A stretch of 57,967 nt of DNA, taken from Candidatus Magasanikbacteria bacterium RIFOXYD1_FULL_40_23. Its GTDB lineage: Bacteria; Patescibacteriota; Patescibacteriia; Magasanikbacterales; GWA2-37-8. This document shows, one piece after another, positions 54,009 through 57,967 of the stretch. A model generated the notes under the pieces. It was not told the DNA's origin. It did not search any database and saw nothing but the letters and a program-made list of their open reading frames with translations. The stretch spans positions 1-57,967 of the forward strand of contig MFRA01000006.1 in assembly GCA_001783215.1 (NCBI GenBank), given 5' to 3'. Position 1 is the stretch's first letter, and each line of letters begins with the position of its first letter. The translations under genes and the position numbers were made by a program.

Positions 54009-56723
54009 ATGAAAGAACTGCCAAAGGTTTACGAACCGAAAAATTACGAAGATGAAATCTATAAAAAATGGGAAGAATCAGGGTTATTTAACCCTGATGT
54101 TTGTGTTGAAAAAGGCGTAACAGAGCCAAAAGCTGAGCATTTCTCTATTGTCTTGCCTCCGCCTAATGTTACCGGCACTCTGCATATGGGTCATGCCGCC
54201 ATGCTTGCTATAGAAGACGTAATGGTGCGCTATCACCGGATGAAGGGCGACCGTACGCTCTGGGTGCCTGGCACAGACCATGCAGCTATTGCTACCCAAG
54301 CCAAGGTAGAAAAGTTGGTAATGGAGAAAGAGGGCAAGACAAAATACGACTTAGGAAGACCGGAATTTCTCAAACGCGTAGAACAGTTTGCGCAAGAAAG
54401 CCACGACACTATTGTAAATCAAGCTCGTAAAATGGGTGCATCGCTTGATTGGAATAGAGAGGCCTATACTCTGGATGAAAAAAGAAATTTGGCAGTGCGT
54501 ACAGTATTTAAAAAAATGTATGATGATGGGTTAATTTACCGAGGTTATAGAGTAATCAATTGGTCGGTAAAAGGCCAATCTACAGTTAGTGATGATGAAA
54601 TGGTGCATGTAGAACGCCCAGCCAAATTATATTATTTTAAATATTCCAAAGATTTTCCAATTACAATTGCCACCACCAGGCCAGAGACCAAATTGGGCGA
54701 TACTGCTGTGGCTGTAAATCCAAAAGATAAAAGATACAAACAATATATTGGCCAGGAATTTACAGTAGATGTCGGCGCTGCAGATCCGCTCAAGATAAAA
54801 ATAATTGGTGTAGACAGCGTTGAATCAGAGTTTGGTACTGGTGCTCTTGGGGTTACCCCCGCACATAGCGCTGTAGACTTTGAGATGTATCAAAAACAAA
54901 AATCCGCAGGTAATGATATTGGTATAATCCAAGTGCTTGGTGAAGATGGAAAAATGACTTCTGCTGCCGGAAATTACGCTGGCATGTCTGTGTTAGAAGC
55001 CAGAGAAAAATTTGTAGAATATTTAAAGAAAAATAATCTATTAGAAAAAGAAGAAGACATTGTTCAGAACGTCGGTACTTCCGATAGGTTTGGCGATGTA
55101 ATAGAGCCGCTGCCAAAGCTGCAATGGTTTGTTGGGGTAGAGAAGCCGTTTAAAATTGGAGAAAATGAATTGGGAATAAAAAAAGGTACAGAAGTTACGC
55201 TAAAAGAATTGATGCAAAAGGTAGTAAAGAAAAAACAGATAGAAATAATCCCAGATCATTTTGAAAAAACCTATTTCCACTGGATAGATAATTTGCGCGA
55301 CTGGTGTATTTCTCGTCAGATTTGGTATGGGCACAGAATTCCAGTTTGGTATCCGCCCGAGGCGGACCAGCCTGGGGCTGGCAAAAAAAATGAATGCTTT
55401 GTGGGAGTTAATCCGCCAGACGGTAATGGTTGGCAACAAGATTCAGATACGTTAGATACCTGGTTTTCTTCTGGTCTTTGGACTTTTTCCACATTGGGCT
55501 ATCCAGATTTGGACGCCAAGGATTTGCAAGCATTCCACCCAACATCCGTAATGGAAACCGGCTATGATATTTTGTTTTTCTGGGTGGCGCGCATGATACT
55601 TATGACCACGTATGTTTTAGGTGGTGTGCCTTTTAAAACGGTATATTTGCATGGTTTAGTGCGCGATGAACAAGGCAGAAAGATGAGTAAGTCCTTGGGT
55701 AATGTTATCAATCCACTAGATATGATCGCCAAGTATGGCACAGATGCCACACGCTTGTCTTTGTTGCTGGGTAATACACCTGGTAATGACATGAAGTTAT
55801 CCGAAGAAAAAATTGCTGGCTTCCGTAATTTTACCAACAAGCTTTGGAATATTTCTCGGTTTATGTTGCTAAATATTGAAGAACCGAAGGCAGATATTAA
55901 AGAACCGAAGGCAAAGACCTTAGCAGACGAGTGGATTTTGGAAAAATTAAACACAATCGTAAATAAGACTTCCGAAAACATAGAGAAGTATAATTTTTCT
56001 ATGGCCGGTGAAGAGTTGCGAGATTTTACCTGGGGAGATTTGGCCGATTGGTATTTGGAAATTGCCAAGGTAGAAGGTGATAAATCAGAAATTTTAAACT
56101 ATATTTTAAATAGTATTTTGAAACTTTGGCATCCGTATATGCCATTTGTAACAGAAACTATCTGGCAAGAAGTTTATGGTGCAGACAAAATGTTAATGGT
56201 AGAGTCGTGGCCTTCAATTGTCATTCTGAACGGAGTGAAGAATCCCTTAACATCTAAACGAGAGGGATCCTTCGCTAAAGCTCAGGATGACAAATTTGCA
56301 GAAGGTTTTGAAATCATTAAAAATTTAATATCCGGTATTCGTTCCTTGCGTGCTGAATTTAAAATTGAACCTGCAAAAAAGATAGGCGCCAATATTAATG
56401 TTGGCAAAAGAAAAGGTTTAGTAAAAGAAAACGAAGAAATTGTTAAAGCGTTGGCTAGGTTAGAAAAATTAGAATTTGTAGAATCGGGCGCAGAAATATC
56501 TTTGGATTTGGTTGGAGCAGTGGACATAGAAAAAGAAAAACCAAGATTAGAAAAAGAAATAGCAGAAATAAAAAAGTATGTGGTTGGTTTGGAAAATAAA
56601 TTATCCAATAAAGAATTTGTAGATAATGCGCCAAAAGCAGTGGTAGAAAAAGAGCAGGACAAGCTAAGTGAAGCTAAAAGCAAATTAGAAAAATTAGAAG
56701 AACAACTTAAAAATTTAGTATGA
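54009..56723 (+). CDS. valS: Valyl-tRNA synthetase with an in-frame palindromic repeat
   Basis: 904 residues from ATG 54009 (MKELPKVYEPKNYEDEIYKKW, the usual ValRS start; the in-frame upstream codons are not conserved). Class I motifs: PPPNVTGTLHMGHA (HIGH-type), the CP1 editing domain with TTRPETKLGDTAVAVNP, the WCISRQIWYGHRIPVWYP region, and KMSKSLGNVINPLD. A C-terminal coiled coil (LEKEIAEIKKYVVGLENKLS...) ends it. Residues 738-761 (VILNGVKNP...FAKAQDD) are exactly the translation of a GTCATyCCGA-family palindrome inserted in the anticodon-binding region without breaking the frame. Its stop overlaps the tyrS start (ATGA). Confidence 0.96.
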   Translation: MKELPKVYEPKNYEDEIYKKWEESGLFNPDVCVEKGVTEPKAEHFSIVLPPPNVTGTLHMGHAAMLAIEDVMVRYHRMKGDRTLWVPGTDHAAIATQAKVEKLVMEKEGKTKYDLGRPEFLKRVEQFAQESHDTIVNQARKMGASLDWNREAYTLDEKRNLAVRTVFKKMYDDGLIYRGYRVINWSVKGQSTVSDDEMVHVERPAKLYYFKYSKDFPITIATTRPETKLGDTAVAVNPKDKRYKQYIGQEFTVDVGAADPLKIKIIGVDSVESEFGTGALGVTPAHSAVDFEMYQKQKSAGNDIGIIQVLGEDGKMTSAAGNYAGMSVLEAREKFVEYLKKNNLLEKEEDIVQNVGTSDRFGDVIEPLPKLQWFVGVEKPFKIGENELGIKKGTEVTLKELMQKVVKKKQIEIIPDHFEKTYFHWIDNLRDWCISRQIWYGHRIPVWYPPEADQPGAGKKNECFVGVNPPDGNGWQQDSDTLDTWFSSGLWTFSTLGYPDLDAKDLQAFHPTSVMETGYDILFFWVARMILMTTYVLGGVPFKTVYLHGLVRDEQGRKMSKSLGNVINPLDMIAKYGTDATRLSLLLGNTPGNDMKLSEEKIAGFRNFTNKLWNISRFMLLNIEEPKADIKEPKAKTLADEWILEKLNTIVNKTSENIEKYNFSMAGEELRDFTWGDLADWYLEIAKVEGDKSEILNYILNSILKLWHPYMPFVTETIWQEVYGADKMLMVESWPSIVILNGVKNPLTSKREGSFAKAQDDKFAEGFEIIKNLISGIRSLRAEFKIEPAKKIGANINVGKRKGLVKENEEIVKALARLEKLEFVESGAEISLDLVGAVDIEKEKPRLEKEIAEIKKYVVGLENKLSNKEFVDNAPKAVVEKEQDKLSEAKSKLEKLEEQLKNLV
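56220..56291 (+). repeat. GTCATyCCGA palindromic repeat, copy 3, inside valS
   Basis: Exactly 72 nt (24 codons), beginning GTCATTCTGAACGGAGTGAA and ending GCTCAGGATGAC; termini are inverted. It is the same family as 18521, 19171 and 57921. Confidence 0.9.
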
Positions 56724-57907
56724 CCAAAATCAACACTGACATACAAAAAATTGAAGAGCTATTATCTAGAGGTGTAGAAAACACCTATCCCAAAAAAGAA
56801 TTTTTGGAAGCTAGGTTGAAATCTGGTGAGCAGCTTACTTTTTATACTGGTTATGATCCAACTGGGGCATCTCTTCATATTGGCCACGGTATTACCATGC
56901 TCAAACTGCGCCAATTTCAAGATTTGGGACACAAAATCATCATGCTTATCGGAGATTTCACCGGTATGATTGGTGATCCTACAGACAAAACTTCTGCCAG
57001 ACAAAAATTAACCCGCAAACAAGTTTTGGAAAATTGTAAAAATTATAAAAAACAATCCGAAGCTATCTTGAATTTTAAAGGTTCAAATAAAGTGGAGGTA
57101 AAGTACAATAGTAAATGGCTTGGCAAAATGAGTTTTGAAGATGTGGTAGAGCTATCTTCGCATTTTACTGTGCAGCGAATGATGGAGAGAGATATGTTTG
57201 AAAGCAGAATGAAAGAAGAAAAGCCTATTTACCTTCATGAATTTTTGTATCCGCTTATGCAAGGCTATGACAGCGTGGCTATGGATGTGGATGGAGAAGT
57301 AGGTGGTAATGACCAGACATTTAATATGTTGGCTGGCCGAACGTTAATGAAAGATTTAAAAAATAAAGAAAAGTTTGTTTTGACCACTAAATTGTTGGTG
57401 GACGCTAGTGGTAAAAAGATGGGTAAAACCGAAGGAAATATGGTGTCTTTGTCCGATAAGCCAGAAGACATGTTTGGTAAGGTGATGAGTTGGACAGATG
57501 AAATGATGGATAAAGGTTTTGAGCTTTGTACTACGTTGCCAATGAATGAGGTAAAAAAACTAGAAGCAATAATGCCAAATCCACGTGATCGTAAATTAAA
57601 ATTGGCTTATGAGGTTGTAAAAACATTCTTGGGAGAAAAATTTGCCAAGGCCGCTCAAGAAAATTTCCATAGAGTATTCCAAGAAAAATCTAAACCCCAA
57701 GAAATCCCAGAACTAAAACCAAGCGCAACGGACATTATTACTGTGCTCGCAGAATCTGGTATTTGCAAAAGCAAATCCGAAGCGCGCCAGGTAATAGCCC
57801 AAGGCGGAGTAAAAATAAATGATAAAAAAGTGGAAGGTATAGATGAGCAAGTTAAATCTGGAGATGTGGTGCAAAAAGGTAGTAGGTTTTTTGTGAAAAT
57901 AATTTAG
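56720..57907 (+). CDS. tyrS: Tyrosyl-tRNA synthetase
   Basis: 395 residues. Class I core: FYTGYDPTGASLHIGHGITMLKLRQFQDLGH (HIGH), MIGDPTDKTSAR, FLYPLMQGYDSVAMDVDGEVGGNDQTFNMLAGR and KKMGKTEGNMVSL in place of KMSKS. A C-terminal S4 RNA-binding domain (GICKSKSEARQVIAQGGVKINDKKV) ends it. This is the TyrRS form with the longer GHxxGYD-like active-site loop seen in many bacteria. Start codon overlaps the valS stop by 4 bp, indicating translational coupling. Confidence 0.96.
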   Translation: MTKINTDIQKIEELLSRGVENTYPKKEFLEARLKSGEQLTFYTGYDPTGASLHIGHGITMLKLRQFQDLGHKIIMLIGDFTGMIGDPTDKTSARQKLTRKQVLENCKNYKKQSEAILNFKGSNKVEVKYNSKWLGKMSFEDVVELSSHFTVQRMMERDMFESRMKEEKPIYLHEFLYPLMQGYDSVAMDVDGEVGGNDQTFNMLAGRTLMKDLKNKEKFVLTTKLLVDASGKKMGKTEGNMVSLSDKPEDMFGKVMSWTDEMMDKGFELCTTLPMNEVKKLEAIMPNPRDRKLKLAYEVVKTFLGEKFAKAAQENFHRVFQEKSKPQEIPELKPSATDIITVLAESGICKSKSEARQVIAQGGVKINDKKVEGIDEQVKSGDVVQKGSRFFVKII

Positions 57908-57920
57908 GGAGCAGTTATCT

Positions 57921-57967
57921 GTCATTCCGACCGAAGAAGCCGTAGCGACTGAGTGGAGGAATCCCTT
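57921..57967. repeat. GTCATyCCGA palindromic repeat, copy 4 (cut by window end)
   Basis: GTCATTCCGACCGAAGAAGC... GAGGAATCCCTT matches the left half of the family. It begins 14 bp after the tyrS stop and runs off the window. Confidence 0.85.

Noticed and set aside
1-57967. CRISPR array or cas genes
   Set aside because: No regularly spaced direct repeats and no cas-like proteins; all repeats seen are palindromic and irregularly spaced.
1-57967. Transposase or insertion sequence
   Set aside because: No transposase-like protein was recognised. The palindromic families could be non-autonomous elements, but no mobilising gene is in the window.
1-57967. Alternative genetic code with TGA as glycine (seen in some CPR groups)
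   Set aside because: Proteins end cleanly at TGA (for example valS) and no conserved protein needs read-through of TGA; RF1 is present as usual.

Overview
The window reads as a stretch of a small-genome member of the Candidate Phyla Radiation (Patescibacteria), probably from the Parcubacteria side. The basis is the gene content: DUF3048, SIMPL and PF18895-type 'T4SS pilin' membrane proteins, orphan surface proteins, a large set of translation genes, no biosynthetic operons, and an AT-rich genome whose core genes mostly start without a Shine-Dalgarno (SD) sequence. TGA acts as a normal stop (for example at the valS/tyrS overlap), so the Gracilibacteria/Absconditabacteria code is not in use. 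rplK is not followed by rplA, which would fit the Parcubacteria groups reported to lack ribosomal protein uL1. The exact order cannot be named from the sequence alone.

Layout. 0-4.7 kb: RNase J, tRNA-Leu(CAG), a membrane-anchored family 5 solute-binding protein and SecG, all on the minus strand. 4.8-8.9 kb: a DsbA-like protein and two tandem two-helix pilin-like proteins with large cysteine-containing ectodomains. 9-14 kb: uvrA, then rplS, gmk, an RluD-type pseudouridine synthase and tRNA-Ile(UAU). 14.4-18 kb: PAP2 phosphatase, sugar nucleotidyltransferase, mltG, an unknown gene and queA. 18-22 kb: gyrB, a small membrane protein, secE, nusG, rplK. 22.3-24.5 kb: three orphan genes in a row, including a metzincin-like lipoprotein. 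24.5-26.6 kb: an unknown membrane protein and rodA. 26.6-27.5 kb: a hairpin-rich repeat region plus an orphan membrane protein. 27.7-36.3 kb: zinc-ribbon protein, bL25, DUF3048, prmC, a GT39-like transferase, prfA, rpmE, rpsB, tsf. 36.5-42 kb: a secreted peptidoglycan-binding protein, an RlmI-like methyltransferase, gap, aspS. 42-51.7 kb: scpA, scpB, a D,D-carboxypeptidase, pgk, a SIMPL protein, eno and two gpmI copies. 52-58 kb: a degenerate DHH protein, valS, tyrS.

Functionally the window holds lower glycolysis (gap, pgk, gpmI x2, eno), translation and its quality (uS2, EF-Ts, bL19, uL11, bL25, bL31, RF1, PrmC, Asp/Val/Tyr-tRNA synthetases, QueA, RluD-like), the SecE/SecG part of the translocon, chromosome maintenance (GyrB, ScpAB, UvrA), and peptidoglycan growth and remodelling (RodA, MltG, PAP2, D,D-carboxypeptidase, peptidoglycan-binding protein).

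Two layers of unusual structure sit on this core. (1) About ten short orphan genes are scattered one at a time, or in one cluster, between core genes. Unlike the core genes they have clear SD sequences, most have their own near-consensus TTGACA/TATAAT-type promoter, and several end in their own hairpin. Their codons are more often C/G-ending, and most encode small membrane, secreted or helical proteins with no family I recognise. (2) There are at least six families of palindromic repeats. One 159-bp element occurs twice in inverted orientation and ends in a hairpin whose stem differs between copies while its loop is conserved. A two-hairpin motif shows compensatory stem changes. A mobile-looking palindrome is translated in frame inside valS, and another contributes codons to prmC.
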